Of a stretch of DNA of 64,000 bases, positions 29,661 to 39,965 are shown piece after piece. Each line of letters begins with the position of its first letter. The stretch's first letter is position 1. Source of the DNA: Petaurus breviceps papuanus. Lineage: Eukaryota; Chordata; Mammalia; Diprotodontia; Petauridae. Below the pieces are notes generated by a model, which searched no databases, was not told the DNA's origin, and saw only the letters and a program-made list of their open reading frames with translations. The stretch covers positions 1,232,201 to 1,296,200 of the forward strand of contig JAMXIF010000222.1 in the NCBI GenBank assembly GCA_028583685.1, written 5' to 3'. The position numbers were made by a program, and so were the translations under genes.

Positions 29661-30072
29661 TTATACATATACACACATATGCATGCAAATACATAAATAC
29701 ACATGTGCACATAATATATACACAAGTATATTCAATACATATGCATACACATATACCCATATGCATTATGCATGTAAATATACATATACATACACATATG
29801 TAATGCACACACATGCACAAACACACACAATATGCATGCATGTGTTTATATATGCGCGTGTGTGTAAATGTGTATTTGTATGTGTATATATGCTTATAGG
29901 TGTGTGCATTGTATAGATGTATATGTGTAATTATAGGTGTATTAACATGCTTATCTATATGTGTATATGCATGTGTACACACATATATGTGTATTTGCAG
30001 GTATGTGCATACATGTATATACGTGTGTATACACACAGGTGTGTATGTATGTTTTTATGTATATATGTAAAT
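29660..30072. repeat. Long (ACAT/ATGT/CA) alternating purine-pyrimidine tract
   Basis: About 410 bp of mostly alternating ACAT, ATGC, CACA, TGTA and GTGT. Frames of up to 166 codons across it are Tyr/Thr/His/Cys-rich low-complexity shadows. Confidence 0.93.
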
Positions 30073-30510
30073 TTTCTTCTTTGGGACCTACATCCAGTAG
30101 TAGTTTCACTTCTTTAAAACATATAGTTGGTCTTGCATAATTCCATATTGAAACACATAACAAAAACCTATTGTTTTATAAAGGATTTACCTGAAATTTA
30201 TGTAGGTAACTTTTATCAGAGGTGACCTTGTCCAGGATTTCTAAAGCTTTGATGGATGCTGGGAATATTTCCAACGGTTATTTAGTCAAGTTTTCCTTGC
30301 AATTTCATCTTGAATCAAGGATTGTCTCAGAGTAGGCTATTATTCCTGCAAAGATGACCAAGGGGTGGGAGTGGGAAGGGGGCTAAGGAGACAGGCAGGA
30401 CTTGTACTGATTTAGGTCCAAATTTGCTTCCAAATGTTTTCTGGATGCTAAATCAGAAAAGTCCTTACTAGGCTTAATCTAACAAAGTGAAATTTCTTCC
30501 ATCTATGTCC
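30073..30510. other. No recognisable feature
   Basis: Unique-looking sequence. No gene. Confidence 0.35.
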
Positions 30511-30514
30511 CTTT

Positions 30515-30851
30515 CCTTTTCCTGACTTCCACCCTCTTAGTGTAAGCTTTCATCGCTTTCACCTGAACTCTTGTGATATCCTGCTGCATGGTATCCTTGC
30601 CTCAAATATAGCCACACACCATCCTCCTTTCAGTGACCAAAGTCATTTTCCTAAAGTGCAGGTCTGATCCTGTCATGTCACTCAATACTCCATAAACTTC
30701 AGTGGCTTCTATTGCCCTGATAATTAAATATAAAATTATCTGTTTAATCCTTAAGGCCCTTCACAACTGTTCACATACTGACTTTTCTAGTCCTCATATT
30801 CCTTCCCACATGATCTGTGATCCTCTAACATGTTCCTCCCTCTTACGCAGC
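30515..30851 (+). mobile_element. L2, sense (left of MIR)
   Basis: CACCTGAACTCTTGTGATAT, TTTTCCTAAAGTGCAGGTCT, GATCCTGTCATGTCACTCAA, CTTAAGGCCCTTCACAACTG: standard L2 order. Confidence 0.85.
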
Positions 30852-31112
30852 TGGCTAGTGCAGTGGTGTGGCCAGGCCAGTGGTCAGGAAGATCCGAGTT
30901 AAAATCTGATCTGATATACTTCGTGGCTGGGTGACTGGGCTGGGCCCTTAACCTCTATTCACTTCAGTTCTCTCATGTCTAAAATGGGGATAATGATAGC
31001 ATCTGCCTCCTGTGGTTGTGAGGACCAGATGAGCTGACAGCTAGAAAAACTTAGCACGGGGCTTGCCACACAGTGAGCACTGTGGACAGGTTCTTATTGT
31101 TATTATTATTTC
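30852..31112 (+). mobile_element. MIR SINE inside L2
   Basis: AGTGCAGTGGTGTGGCCAGG head, GCTGGGTGACTGGGCTGGGC core, ATGTCTAAAATGGGGATAAT, CACACAGTGAGCACTGTGGA tail. Splits an L2 of the same orientation. Confidence 0.8.
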
Positions 31113-31445
31113 CCAACTCCAAGATTTTTCATTGCAGTCCCCATAAGCAATCTTGGAACACTCCCCCTCCTTATGTCTGCCTCCTGGCTTCCCTAACTTT
31201 ATGAGACTTAATTCAGCTCCAATTTCACCTTTAGAAATGCAGTCTGCCCTTCTCACTTCCAGCTATGGCTTTCCCTCCAAGATCACCTTTCCTGTACCCT
31301 CTCTATATCTTGTTTGTTGCTTATACATTCTCTGCCTACTGACTGCATGCTTCTTGAGGGCAGGGGTCATGATTTCCCTTTCTTCATATCCCCAGCTCAT
31401 AATAAGTGCCTAATGAATTCATGTTAATTGGTTGACTTATATAAG
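31113..31445 (+). mobile_element. L2 3' end, sense (right of MIR)
   Basis: GACTGCATGCTTCTTGAGGG, CAGGGGTCATGATTTCCCTT and AATAAGTGCCTAATGAATTC reach the L2 terminus. Confidence 0.85.
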
Positions 31446-31639
31446 TAGCTGATGATGGCATTGGCAATGGTGTCTATAAACATGACATAAAAAGTGTGAT
31501 ACTGATCAAGTCCCACATACCTCTGTGCTCTAGGTGACTCTAAGGCTCTAAGTTGAATAATAAGTGTTGATTGGCTTTGATGGAAAGAGGTTAGTTATTG
31601 ACAAGACTATCACAATAGATTCACAAAGCCAGAATCAGT

Positions 31640-31795
31640 AAAAGAAAGAACAAAAACATTATTTGTTAAGCACTCACTATGCGTCAGCCACTGTGTTGAG
31701 CACTGGGGGTCAAGTTAAGAGAGATGGAGACAGTCCCTGCCTCCAAGGAGTGTGCAATGAATGAAAGAAGAAACATGGAGGAGAGAGTTGACCAT
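31640..31795 (-). mobile_element. L2 3' end, antisense
   Basis: TTGTTAAGCACTCACTATGC, GTGTTGAGCACTGGGGGTCA and CAGTCCCTGCCTCCAAGGAG. Confidence 0.75.
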
Positions 31796-31799
31796 AAGC

Positions 31800-32690
31800 C
31801 TATGGGGTGGCGTCTCAGGGGTTTGGCTGGAAGGTTTGGTGTGTGAAGATAGAGCCAACCTGAAGGTATAGTGGGTAAATGGGCTTTTGCACACACTCAT
31901 TCACCAACCAACTGGATTACATCATAGGAAAAGAATCTCACAAATGAATAGATTCACTTCTTCCAGAACTGGAAGTCTTAACTGTGGTGTAGAGTGTCAA
32001 TCTTTGATATAAGATTCCTTATATCACACTGAAAGACCTCTTTATGTAAATAGTCAGCCTGCAGAAAAGGTAAGTAAAGTTAGCCTGTCATGATTGGCTC
32101 TTGATGGAGCCATACTGCCTCTATGATCAGAACCTCCTCCCCCCAATACTTATGTAATGTTCTTCAAGAGTTGAAAGGACTGAAATACATACTTCCCTGA
32201 AGCCAGCCTGATCATGAGACTCTCTTAACCTACCTGGGCTCATGATTGAAAGACAGAGATATATTGCATCCCCAGGTCCATATTATGTGTTACCTATAAG
32301 CTTGAAACTACAAGGAACTGGATAGAAGAAGCAATAAAGTTAGAAGTAGGTCCCAAAGAGAGACTGTAATGAGTTTACAGACGGGCTTCTGAATGTGCCC
32401 AGACTGGGACTCAAAGCCTGCCAACCACAGAAACTCACCTGACCCATTCAGCTCCCAAGCCCCAGGCCAACTTCACCAGCTCCTTTTCATTTTTATTTCA
32501 GGATATAAAGGGATTGGCTGCTTCTTAAGGGTCTGAGGCACCAACAGTTTGAAGCTATCAGCACAGAAAAAGGTGTCTCGGTCTTGCAGGGGGGAGACCA
32601 GTGAGTTATTAATGTTTGAGTCTATGCCAATAGAGCTGAATGCTACGGAGACTAGTGGTATGTCTTCCTTATAACCCCCTTGTTGCTATA
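31800..32690. other. Unclassified 0.9 kb
   Basis: No gene or repeat that I can name. GAAGCAATAAAGTTAGAAG (near 32325) contains AATAAA, but no other LTR or gene landmarks are convincing. Confidence 0.3.
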
Positions 32691-32785
32691 CTTATACATA
32701 TAATATACATACACACATACATACACATGTGCACACATGCACATATACACATTCACACATACGTATACACATATATGCTTCTTTG
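32690..32785. repeat. (ACAT)n microsatellite
   Basis: ATACACACATACATACACAT-type repeats. Confidence 0.9.
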
Positions 32786-32844
32786 CACCACTTTAAGAGG
32801 ACATTAACAGACTCTTTAGAAAGCTCTCTTTTATTCCCTCTGTA

Positions 32845-33048
32845 TATGGTTGGTGACACTATGATGGACTGGGAACAACATTAAATGTGACATCATAGAA
32901 CCCAAAGTCCAGTTCAAACGTTGCGTCTCCTACATTCATCCATGAGATCTGCAGGATCTCTGGACAACCCTGACTGGATCTCAGTTCCTTCCTTTGCAAC
33001 ATGACTATAGTTGGACTAAATGGTCTCTTGGTCCCTCATCTTTTTTGA
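32845..33048 (+). mobile_element. MIR/THER-like SINE, decayed
   Basis: AGTCCAGTTCAAACGTTGCG, GACTGGATCTCAGTTCCTTC, TGGACTAAATGGTCTCTTGG. Order fits MIR with the THER-type tail. Confidence 0.5.
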
Positions 33049-33104
33049 CCTCAGATTATTAGGAAAGTTCATCACTCACTTGTTGCAATGTGCACACGTC
33101 TTAA

Positions 33105-33206
33105 CCACATATATATATATATGTATATGTGTGTGTATATATATATATATATACACACATACATATACAGACAAAAATAGCTATATATATATATATATAT
33201 ATAGGA
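33105..33206. repeat. (TA)n/(TG)n microsatellite
   Basis: TATATATATATGTATATGTG and a second TA run at 33181-33203. Confidence 0.94.
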
Positions 33207-33354
33207 AAAAAAGTAACAAAAGAAAAAAAAAAAACACTACCCTTTTCCAAGTGGCTTACACCTTGCTAAGCAGAAATCCAGGTTGATTTAGCTTTGCCTC
33301 TGCTTAGCTGGCTTTTGTGGAATCTCTTTGGTGTCACAAGACAACAAAACAGAA

Positions 33355-33502
33355 GCTTTAGAACCAGAATTGACCTTTGGAATCTAGTCATGAGCCCTCT
33401 TTTTATAGAGGAGGAAACTAAGCATAGAGAGATGAAATTACTTGACCCCAGTCACATGGGCAGTAAATGGAAGAGCTAGGGTTGGAAGCCAGCTGGTTTG
33501 TC
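33355..33502 (+). mobile_element. MIR3-like fragment
   Basis: TTGACCTTTGGAATCTAGTC, GAGGAGGAAACTAAGCATAG, GTCACATGGGCAGTAAATGG, GAGCTAGGGTTGGAAGCCAG. Confidence 0.6.
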
Positions 33503-33559
33503 TTACAAACCCAGGGTTGTGAACACCAATAAGAGAATCATAAAGCTAGTACTCTGTAT

Positions 33560-34200
33560 GTAAGTAATATTCTAGTACAATAATTTCCTGGTTCTGCTCA
33601 CTTCACTTTGTATCAGTTCATATAAGTCTTTCCAGGTTTTTTTTTAATCATCTCTTTCATCATTTCTTACATCACAATAATATCCAATCATAATCACTTG
33701 TTCGGCCATTCCCCAATTGATGGACATCCCCTTAATTTCCATGTCCTTTCTCACCACAGCAAGAGCTGTTATGGATCCTTTTTCTTTTTTTGCATCTCTT
33801 TCGGATACACACTCTGAGTAGTGGTATTGCTGGGCCAAAGGTATTTATAGTTTTATAGCACTATGGGTATACTTCCAAATTGCTCTCAGTATGGTTGCAT
33901 CATTTCCCAACTCCATGAACAAAGTATTAGTGTCCAAATTTTCCCATATTTCCTCCAACATTTGTCATTTTCCTTTTCTTTCATACTAGCCAATCTGATA
34001 GGCATGAGATGTTACCTCAGAATTATTTTAATATGCAATTCTTTAATCAATAGTAACTTAGAGAATTTTTTCATATGATTGTAGATAGCTTTGATTACCT
34101 TGTCTGAAGACTGCCTGTTCATGTTCTTTGACTACTTATTAATTGGGGAATGACTCTTACTTTTATGAATTTCATTCAGTTCTCTATAATTTTAGAAATG
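33560..34200 (-). mobile_element. L1 ORF2 C-terminal region, antisense
   Basis: Minus-strand reading includes INWGMAEQVIMIGYYCDVRN, a decayed form of the marsupial L1 ORF2p C-terminus. TGTTACCTCAGAATTATTTT and AATTGGGGAATGACTCTTAC continue towards the upstream ORF2. Truncated at both ends; the open reading frame is lost. Confidence 0.8.
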
Positions 34201-35475
34201 AAACAAAAGAAACATTTTTTAAAAAGTAGAGTATAAAACTAAAAAAGATTTGGCAGGACATGCTATAATAAACTCACCCCAACAGCATTTTAAGGATAGA
34301 AAATGAAGGATCACAAGAAACCAAAGAAAATTGTCAAGGTCCCCAAAGATTACTGTAACAAAATGGATCGAATGGATCTCAGCATCGACAACACAGAATC
34401 ACTGCACTTAGAGCCTCATATCACTCTCCTCAATGTTTTTATTTTTAGTCAGGATGGTAGGAATAATGACAAAAAGGAACAGAGCTGGGGAAAGCAGGGA
34501 GATCTGTGCAGGGACTGACATAAAGGTTCCATATGCAAGTTACCCAAAAGAGGGTGAGATTCAAAGGTGGGAAATGTCTTGAACTTTATGAACCTGCTCC
34601 CCTACTCCCATCTTAAAAATAAAAAATGAAAGTAGAAAAAAATGTCAATACTGACCTATCTCTCCCTACTGTACATTATCTTTTCTGAGATTAAGAACAC
34701 CCATGATAAGGGTGTCGAAGTAGACACTCTCATTTTTGGAAATTTTAGAAATAAATGATCCACCTAAGTGCAGTACTCTCTTTTTTCATTTCCTGAAGGG
34801 ATTGGAGTATTGATCAAAGGGAGGAGGTTTCTCTTTTCAGTTATTGCTATTGGAAAACCCTTGAGGGAAGTACTGTCCTAGAGGGATTAACTAGTCTCAG
34901 GAAAATAATTATCCATGAAGGGGCTGAGATAAAGTGCCTGTTGTTTTGTTAGATTAAGGAAAAAAAAGTTAACCTTGAGCTATGTAACCAAATTTTATTG
35001 TATTATGAAATTGTTCTTGTTCAATATTCCTCCATATATCACTTATATAATTACTATATTAGAATTATTTATTCGATGTGATAACATTTTTGTAGAAAAA
35101 TAAGTTGTTTCGAATTATTTGTTCCAAAATTTCTCAGCTGTCCTCATACCTCCCTTATCCCCACAATATTATACAGCGACAGATTTTCCCAGACCAGAAT
35201 TTATGGGTCCTGTCAAAATCTTTCAAGCACCAAAATATTCTTCCCACTAACCAATTAGTTTGGGGAATGTTAATTTCACCCACATCCTATGACTTCACAC
35301 TCATTTCTCTTTCCATGACATCATGGTGCCTCACTGAGGATCTTCAGGTGAAGGTTGGATGGTCACTTTGTGGTCAGAGTGAAAAGGAGATGGGACTAAA
35401 TGGAAATTGAAGTCTCTTTTATTTCTGAAATTCTTCGAAATGTAGCATTCTGCTATTATCCAAAAGGCAGAACTG
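34201..35475. other. Unclassified 1.3 kb
   Basis: AT-rich. The frames at 34303-34518 (Lys/Asp-rich) and 35105-35410 show no domain, conserved start context or splice pairing that I can defend. Confidence 0.3.
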
Positions 35476-35479
35476 AGAG

Positions 35480-35695
35480 CAATGGATACTGGTTGAAGAA
35501 GAATCATATAGTAGATGGCTTTGGACTTGGAGTAAGGCTGACCTGGGTTCAAATCACACCCAAGACTGGCTATTTGACCCTGAACAAATTCTTTGATCTC
35601 TATGGAAATTTCCTAATCCAAAAAATTGGGGGATTGTTGGCCTCTGATTTCCATTGTAGTTACAAACTAATGGTTTTATGATACTATGAAAAATA
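35480..35695 (+). mobile_element. MIR/THER1 SINE
   Basis: TAAGGCTGACCTGGGTTCAA, TGGCTATTTGACCCTGAACA, TTGTTGGCCTCTGATTTCCA, GGTTTTATGATACTATG: full order. Confidence 0.7.
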
Positions 35696-35745
35696 GATGA
35701 AAAGCTGTGATAAGCTGTGCATATTAGACTTAATGACAAGAAATG

Positions 35746-35753
35746 CTCTAGCC
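35746..35753. repeat. 8-bp target-site duplication (left)
   Basis: CTCTAGCC, identical to 35941-35948. Confidence 0.92.
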
Positions 35754-35940
35754 CAGGAGTGGGGAACCTGCAGTCTTGAGTCCTCATGTGGCCCACTGGG
35801 TCCTCTAGTGTGGCTCTTTAACTGAATCTAAAATTCACAGAACAAATTCCTTTAATAAAAGGATTTTTTTCCAGTAAAACTTGGACTCAGTCAAAAAGCC
35901 ACACCCAAGAACCTAGAGGTCCACAGGTTCCCCACCTCTG
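35754..35940. mobile_element. hAT-family MITE, complete
   Basis: 187 bp with inverted ends CAGGAGTGGGGAACCTG and CAGGTTCCCCACCTCTG (15 of 17 pair), plus a longer imperfect palindrome (GGTCCTCTAGTGTGGCTCTT against AGCCACACCCAAGAACCTAG). Perfect 8-bp duplication CTCTAGCC, the hAT signature. No transposase, so it was moved by an autonomous relative. Resembles OposCharlie-type elements from memory. Confidence 0.92.
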
Positions 35941-35948
35941 CTCTAGCC
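35941..35948. repeat. 8-bp target-site duplication (right)
   Basis: CTCTAGCC. Confidence 0.92.
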
Positions 35949-36064
35949 AAACCATCCAAGTTGTTTCATGGTGGAGAGGGATGCCTCAGGATGTTGAAGC
36001 TTCCTTCTCATTACAGGGGCAGAGGCTGGATGTCCACTTGAGAAGGATATTGTAGTGAATGTTC

Positions 36065-36160
36065 TTGTTGAGGTACAGGTTAGATTAGATCCAGTTGGTG
36101 CCACAGTGGATTTGCAATCAGAAAAATCTGAATTCAAATCCCCTCTTTGGCATTTACTGG
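36065..36160 (+). mobile_element. MIR SINE, left half
   Basis: TGGTGCCACAGTGGATTTGC, AATTCAAATCCCCTCTTTGG, CATTTACTGGCAG. Continues at 36425. Confidence 0.6.
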
Positions 36161-36424
36161 CAGTATTATTGCTTAGTTGTTCAATCATATGTGACTTTGT
36201 ATGATTCCATGGATTTGGAAATGGGGTTTTATTGGTAATTTTACTGAAGTAGTCTGCTATTCCCTTCTCTGGTGTGTCCACATTTCACAGATTAGGAGCT
36301 GAGGTGAATAGGGGTTATGTGACTTGCCCAGGGTCACACAGCTAGTAACTATCAGAGGCTGGATTTGAACTCTGGCCTTTCAGATTCCAAGACAGTGCTC
36401 TCTCCATTGTACCACTTAGCTGCC
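36161..36424 (-). mobile_element. MAR1-like SINE with RTE tail, antisense
   Basis: TTGCTTAGTTGTTCAATCAT and GTGACTTTGTATGATTCCAT are the RTE/BovB-type tail. GGGTCACACAGCTAGTAACT and TCTCCATTGTACCACTTAGC are the body and head. Near full length. Confidence 0.82.
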
Positions 36425-36550
36425 TACTATCATTGTCATCCTAGGTAAGTAACTTAAACGATCTGGGCCTCATTTTCTCCACTGGTAAAATAGGGATGAT
36501 AACAGTGACTTGGAAACCTCAAAATGCTGTCTAAACATTAACTTTCATGC
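36425..36550 (+). mobile_element. MIR SINE, right half
   Basis: GGTAAGTAACTTAAACGATC, CCACTGGTAAAATAGGGATG, CAAAATGCTGTCTAAACATT. Completes 36065-36160. Confidence 0.6.
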
Positions 36551-36721
36551 TCATCACGGATCATCCCTACCAATCTTGAAATGCCAGGCAGGCAATTCTC
36601 ATTTCTAAGATATCAGTACATTGAAATAAGTATTTTTGATGTAAACTTAGCAAGTTGACAATTTCTCTACCTAGCACAATGACTATTTTCTATTGACTCT
36701 CTTATGTTCTGCTGTGTAAAT

Positions 36722-36757
36722 GCTGTAATCAATAAGTATTTACTAAGCACCTACTTC
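36722..36757 (-). mobile_element. L2 3'-terminal scrap, antisense
   Basis: AATAAGTATTTACTAAGCAC then CTAC. Confidence 0.5.
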
Positions 36758-36919
36758 TTTTTCCTTGTTTGTTTGTATGTAACTTTAAAATGAATTTATA
36801 AAGGGGGGAAAAGAAGAAATTCTAAAACCTTATTTTATTCCTTGATTAAAAAAAAAACCTTTGGTAACTGTTCCTATTGGGCACAAGTGAGTAAGGATGT
36901 GGTTTGGTTATACGGATGA

Positions 36920-37435
36920 AAGAACTTTCTTTTTAAAGAAGTGGGATGGAATGCAGAATTAGATTCAAGAGCCTTTCAATGAGAGGAGCCAGAGCCATTT
37001 TGGACACACTCTGTATTTGCTGAAAATCTTTCCCTGAGCACCAGCCAACTTGTGTGATGCAAAGGCAAGTCTCTTGGACTGAATATCCAGTTTTGAGTGT
37101 TGTTCTTCTTTGCCATCCTTGAAATCTCATTCCTATCTTGTCCATTAATCTGGAGTGCACTGTGAGTCATTTTAATAAGATTTAATAACCATGTGCTTGG
37201 ACAGTAAATTAGGACTAATTAAAGAAAACTTTCAGCCAAACTCTAATCAAGCAGCCTAATTTTGCATGGCCCCAAACTGCACAAGAAAATGCTTTTGCTA
37301 TTTTCTTGGGTTCCTTTCACATAAGGAAAGAGGAACTGGGAAGATTTTTAATAAAGGGGCTGCTATTAAAATGAAATAGGGGCTTATGCAATTTAGGAAT
37401 GACTAATACTGGAGTCCACATTATTGCTTTTATTA
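36920..37435. promoter_or_regulatory. Repeat-poor AT-rich block; candidate CNE
   Basis: No recognisable repeat. It has dense homeodomain-like TAAT/ATTA cores (GGACTAATTAAAG near 37212, CTAATCAAGCAGCCTAATTT near 37242) and GTGAGTCATTTTAATAAGAT at 37160 (AP-1-like TGAGTCA). Function inferred from composition only. Confidence 0.25.
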
Positions 37436-37444
37436 ACAAAAGTT

Positions 37445-37690
37445 GCATGATATTTTAAGATTTGCAAAATACTTTACAAATATTTCCTTTTATCCACACA
37501 GCTCTGGGAGGTAGATGATTTTGTCCCCATTTTATAGATGAGGGAACAGAATCATAACGCATGTGCATTTAGGGTTATTGTTAGCCCATATTCCCCCAAT
37601 CAACACATGTTTGAAGTTCAATCAAACCCAAGACTCAGGTCCTCCTGCCTACACAATTCTCTATCCACTGGGACACAAAGTTGTCTTTAC
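37445..37690 (-). mobile_element. MIR/THER1 SINE, antisense
   Basis: AGATTTGCAAAATACTTTAC, TGGGAGGTAGATGATTTTGT, CCATTTTATAGATGAGGGAA, CTCAGGTCCTCCTGCCTACA, TCTATCCACTGGGACACAAA. Near full length. Confidence 0.75.
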
Positions 37691-37879
37691 TATTCAAAAT
37701 TACAGCTCATATGTTTGTGGTGTGTTCTAGTTGTCAAAATGCTTTCCAAAATCATAACAATATAAGGCTGGCAGGGTAAATATCTGTATGTTTATTTTAG
37801 AGGTGAAGAAACAGGCTTGTAGATATAGTGAGAGATCATTTGATGTTGTAGATATAGTTTCCTAATATATTAACAAAGA

Positions 37880-38233
37880 AAATTAAGTCAAATAAATATT
37901 TATTAAGCACCTACTCTGTGTCAAGCATAGCAGGATACAAATACAAACAAAAAGAAAGAGTTAATGCCCTCAAGAAGTTTACAATCTAATGAAAAAAAAA
38001 CTAAAAAAGGGAGCTTAAAAGGGTGGGATGGATGGGGAGCAATGTGCCCCAAATCAAGCAAGGTGACAAAGTCCAAACATTGAGGCATGACCAATCTGGG
38101 CTCTTCCTCCAAACAGAAATTTTAGAAGGACCTCACCATTAGGAGAAGGAGGTAGCAGGGGTGGAGGGGAAAATCAGTTGAAGTACAGTGGTGAAATCCA
38201 GAGAATCTGGCCTTGGTCTTGCCTTCTTCAAAG
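37880..38233 (-). mobile_element. L2 3' region, antisense
   Basis: AAATATTTATTAAGCACCTA, CTGTGTCAAGCATAGCAGGA and GCCCTCAAGAAGTTTACAAT. The part beyond 38005 is less certain. Confidence 0.7.
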
Positions 38234-38243
38234 TGGTTGTTCT

Positions 38244-38396
38244 GGGGCGGCCAGGTAGCACAGCGAGTAAGAGAACAGGCCCCAGAGTCAGGATGACCTG
38301 GGATAGAATCTGGGCTCAGACACTTAGCACCCACCCAGAAACACCTGGCCGTGTAACCTTGAGCAAGTTACTTAACCCCAATTGCTTTTTAAAAAA
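38244..38396 (+). mobile_element. Young tRNA-type SINE
   Basis: GGGGCGGCCAGGTAGCACAG head, CTCAGACACTTAGCACCCAC, AGAAACACCTGGCCGTGTAA, CAAGTTACTTAACCCCAATT, A-rich end. Same subfamily as 9415-9704 and 14452-14614. Imperfect flanking repeat TGGTTGTTCT / TGGTAGTTCC. Confidence 0.92.
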
Positions 38397-38589
38397 TGGT
38401 AGTTCCTTGTACAGTTCACCAGTGAGAGAAGGTAACCACAAGCATAAAAGGATCAGAGTTAAAATTTCCAATGATATTCTTGTGGAAAACATGGAGGAAT
38501 GGATTCTAAATGAGAATCCAATTGAATTCATTTGGAGTTGTTTGAATGGCCCAGCTTAAGAAATAGTCATTAGGATTCATTGTCATTTC

Positions 38590-39197
38590 GGAAGGGTTGG
38601 AGTGACTCTCTATCTGTGCTGGATCCTGGGCTTTTGAATATTTTAATCACTGATTTGGAGAAGAACATAAATTACATCCTTATGAAATCACCAAGTGAAA
38701 CACAACTATACAGCTAGCACACTGAGTGCGAATAAAGAGCCTTAAAATACATGGTGGATTCAACATCTGGGGGTAAAATTAACAAAGTGCTATTGAATAG
38801 GGATGCATATGAACTTCTACCCATGGGTTTAAGAAATCAACTTCATAGTCATATCATGGGGGAGACATGGTTCTCTGGTTCATCTGGAAACAAAAGCTTC
38901 AGGGGTTTTAGCAGACTGCCATTTTAATTTGTGACGACAGTGTGATGTGGTTGGCATTAACAGTTCGAGGGATCTTGGAGGAAGGATGTTGTTGTTTCGT
39001 GGTGTACTACCTTGGTCAGGGCAGTATTGAGGATTGGATGCTCAGTCCTGGTCATTGCATTTTAATAAAGGGCAATGGAATACACTGGAGAGCATCCAGA
39101 GGTGGGCAGTCAGGGCCTCAACGTCATTCTTGTTTGAATAAAATGGGGATGTTTAATCTGAAAAAGAGAATATTTTCTTTTTTGAGGGTGAAGCTCC
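38590..39197 (+). mobile_element. CR1/L3-like LINE 3' region, sense
   Basis: CAGGGGTTTTAGCAGACTGC, GACAGTGTGATGTGGTTGGC, CTGGAGAGCATCCAGAGGTG and GGGATGTTTAATCTGAAAAA match the CR1/L3 ORF2 C-terminus and 3' end in sense order. No open frame survives. Confidence 0.78.
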
Positions 39198-39334
39198 ACA
39201 AGGAGTCCCATAGGGGAATATGTAAATGTATACATATGAACAAAATGTAGAACAGATACACACAAAATGGCATTAGGAAAGTGATTGAGACATTTTTACC
39301 TCTGGGAACTAGAAAAACAACTCACATAGAAAGT

Positions 39335-39509
39335 GATACCTACATTGATCTTTGAAGGAAATAGGGATGCCAAGGGGAAGAAATGATAAGGGAATACGTT
39401 CCAAGCAAAGCAACCATCTTGGGTAAGGGTATGGTGATGGGCTCTAGAGAGCCATGTTTGCCAAACAGAAAGAAGGCCAGTTTGGGTGGTCCTGAATATT
39501 GGTGCACCG
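39335..39509 (-). mobile_element. L2, antisense (left piece)
   Basis: TTGATCTTTGAAGGAAATAG, AATACGTTCCAAGCAAAGCA, AGAAGGCCAGTTTGGGTGGT. Confidence 0.65.
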
Positions 39510-39650
39510 GGGTGAGGCGACAAGTGTTTTTTGAGTTCCTATTATGCTCCAGACACTGTGCTTAGCATTTTAAAAGTGTTATCTCATCTGAACCTCACAG
39601 CAGCTCTGAGAAGTAAGTATTATAATTATCTCCATGAAAGAGAGTAAAGA
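39510..39650 (-). mobile_element. MIR/L2-terminus-like insert
   Basis: AGTTCCTATTATGCTCCAGA, CACTGTGCTTAGCATTTTAA, TTATCTCATCTGAACCTCAC. Separates two parts of an antisense L2. Confidence 0.55.
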
Positions 39651-39965
39651 GTTCCTAAATTTGGAAAGGGAGGATGATGCCAGGTTCTGAAGGGTTGTAC
39701 ACACCAAGCAAAGGAGTTAATATTCAATTTTAGAGTCATAGGCGCCACTGGAGTTAATTGAACCAGAAAGTGACTTGGTCACAACAGTAGGGACATGCAA
39801 ATTCATGGAGGATAGATTGGAGGGAGGGAAAGTGAAGGCTTGAGTTGTATAGACTATTTAGGATGCTATGGCAGGAGTCCAAAAGTATGGTCATGAGGTA
39901 CTGAACATGAGAGGAGGGAAGAAGAATGAGATGATGGGGTGGTAGAAACAAGTACTCTAAGGGAA
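39651..39965 (-). mobile_element. L2, antisense (right piece)
   Basis: GGTTCTGAAGGGTTGTACAC, CACTGGAGTTAATTGAACCA, AAAGTGACTTGGTCACAACA and TAGGATGCTATGGCAGGAGT are antisense L2 ORF2, continuing 39335-39509. Confidence 0.75.

Noticed and set aside
29536-30036. 166-codon minus frame rich in Tyr, His, Thr, Cys
   Set aside because: Alternating ACAT/ATGT microsatellite; composition artefact.
34303-34518. 71-codon plus frame, Lys/Asp-rich
   Set aside because: Isolated short frame in AT-rich unclassified DNA. No domain or neighbouring exon.
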